Source of the DNA: DATJLQ01 sp035509415
GTDB lineage: Bacteria; Pseudomonadota; Alphaproteobacteria; JACZXZ01
Assembly: GCA_035509415.1 (NCBI GenBank)
Contig: DATJLQ010000206.1
Location: 1 to 49,389 of the forward strand
Length of the DNA stretch: 49,389 nucleotides
Reading direction: 5' to 3'
Shown: piece after piece, positions 48,610 to 49,389 of the stretch
Position numbering within the stretch: the stretch's first letter is position 1
How the letters are laid out: the number at the start of each line of letters is the position of its first letter
Notes under the pieces: generated by a model
Databases searched by the model: none
What the model was told of the DNA's origin: nothing
The model's input: the letters and a program-made list of their open reading frames with translations, nothing else
Position numbers and translations under genes: made by a program

Positions 48610-49389
48610 ATGAACCCTTCGCGCATCTTCATCGAGCGGCCGGTCGCGACCTCGCTGTTCATGGTCGCGATCCTGCTTGTCGGCATCGTCGCCTATCGCT
48701 TCCTGCCGCTCTCGGCGCTGCCCGAGGTCGATTACCCGACCATCCAGGTGCAGACGCTTTATCCCGGCGCCAGCCCGGAAGTGATGACGTCGTCGGTGAC
48801 CTCGCCGCTGGAGCGCCAATTCGGCCAGATGCCCGGATTGAATCAGATGACGTCGGCAAGTTCGGCCGGCGCCTCGGTGATCACACTGCAGTTCAGCCTC
48901 GATTTGTCGCTCGACGTGGCCGAACAGGAGGTGCAGGCCGCGATCAACGCCGCCGGCAACCTGTTGCCGTCCGATCTGCCGGCGCCGCCGATCTATTCCA
49001 AGGTCAATCCCGCCGACGCGCCGATCCTGACCCTTGCGGTGACGTCGAAGACCCTGGCGCTGACCGACCTCGAAAACCTTGCCCCTGACTCAGCTGGAGG
49101 ACCTGAGCGAGACCAGCCTAGCCCAGAAGATTTCGCAGTTGAACGGTGTCGGGCTGGTCACCGTCAGCGGCGGCGAACGCCCGGCAGTACGCATTCAAGT
49201 CAATCCGCAATCATTGGCCGCCTACGGGCTCAACATCGACGATATCAGGACCACGATCGGCAACCTGAACGTCAATACCCCGAAGGGCAATTTTGACGGC
49301 ACTGCCCAAGCCTCAACCATCAACGCCAACGATCAACTCACCAGCGCCGATCAATATCGCAACCTGATCATCGCCTATCGCAACGGTGG
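48610..49389 (+). CDS. RND efflux permease (MdtB/AcrB type), partial and frame-broken
   Basis: The start of an MdtB-like inner-membrane pump. Frame 1 (48610 to about 49069) encodes PSRIFIERPVATSLFMVAIL, LPEVDYPTIQVQTLYPGASP and LERQFGQMPGLNQMTSASSA. After TSKTLALTDLENL the frame becomes nonsense. The proper protein resumes in the +1 frame from 49070: SKTLPLTQLEDLSETSLAQK, VGLVTVSGGERPAVRIQVNP, NTPKGNFDG and STINANDQL, to the window end. The break is a homologous overlap around TCGAAAACCTT (49070-49080). Codon use is less GC-biased than upstream genes. The gene follows its adaptor, as in mdtAB. Confidence 0.85.
49045..49094 (+). other. Homologous 25-bp duplication causing the frameshift
   Basis: tcgaagaccctggcgctgac at 49045 and tcgaaaaccttgcccctgac at 49070 both encode SKTLxLT; over 25 bp they match at 18 positions. 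Their start-to-start distance of 25 bp shifts the frame. The end of the first version (TCGAAAACCTT in the D-L-E-N-L codons) is also the beginning of the second, so the join is at an 11-bp shared string. Confidence 0.75.

Overview
The window is a contiguous piece of a very GC-rich (roughly 70%) bacterial chromosome. Gene content and order point to an alphaproteobacterium, probably Rhodospirillales-like: a GatB/YqeY gene divergent from carA-carB-greA, an ELM1-type (mitochondrial-fission-like) protein, the 41-residue zinc-free L36, trxB next to a LysR gene, and genomic repeats of the 'GGCCGGAC-GTCCGGCC' palindrome type. Assignment below class is inference. No tRNA, rRNA, insertion sequence, prophage or CRISPR array was seen.

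Layout. 1-7.1 kb: housekeeping block (GatB/YqeY, carA, carB, greA) and a GT-C-like membrane protein. 7.1-10.9 kb: an Lrp/AsnC regulator, then an ELM1-family protein followed by an uncharacterised 635-residue protein. 11.2-14.7 kb: a secreted CxxCH protein, thioredoxin reductase and a LysR regulator, followed by a 441-bp gap holding a candidate structured RNA with a strong intrinsic terminator. 15.2-20.5 kb: a Tat-exported amine oxidase divergent from an amidohydrolase plus a complete NitT/TauT-type ABC importer (ATPase, permease, binding protein), which looks like an uptake-and-degradation unit. 20.5-25.1 kb (minus strand): an outer-membrane beta-barrel-like protein, an unusual pair (papain-like peptidase plus nucleoside-phosphorylase-superfamily protein) and MsrP. 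25.2-29.6 kb: glycolate oxidase glcD-glcE-glcF, with glcD flanked on both sides by 15-bp tandem repeats. 29.8-32.9 kb: rpmJ, a DoxX operon and an arsenic operon arsR-arsI-arsC-aqpS.

33-41.2 kb: a methyltransferase, a threonyl-tRNA synthetase lacking the N-terminal TGS domain, a nucleoside deaminase, a nitroreductase with a TrpD2/YbiB-like protein, a GntR regulator downstream of a GMC oxidoreductase, and a glycine-zipper lipoprotein. 41.2-49.4 kb: a DHA2-family drug exporter, a D-2-hydroxyacid dehydrogenase with a metal-site-altered M24 protein, three small envelope proteins including an OmpH/Skp-like one, and an RND efflux adaptor followed by the start of its MdtB/AcrB-type permease. The permease frame is broken near 49,070 by what looks like a microhomology join of two homologous sequences.

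The most interesting signals are (i) the peptidase/nucleosidase pair at 21.9-23.8 kb, (ii) the candidate small RNA at about 14.95-15.12 kb, (iii) a dispersed ~130-170 bp palindromic repeat in three copies, (iv) a recurring theme of 15-16 bp tandem repeats in gaps and in one coding tail, and (v) the unusual ThrRS and M24 proteins.
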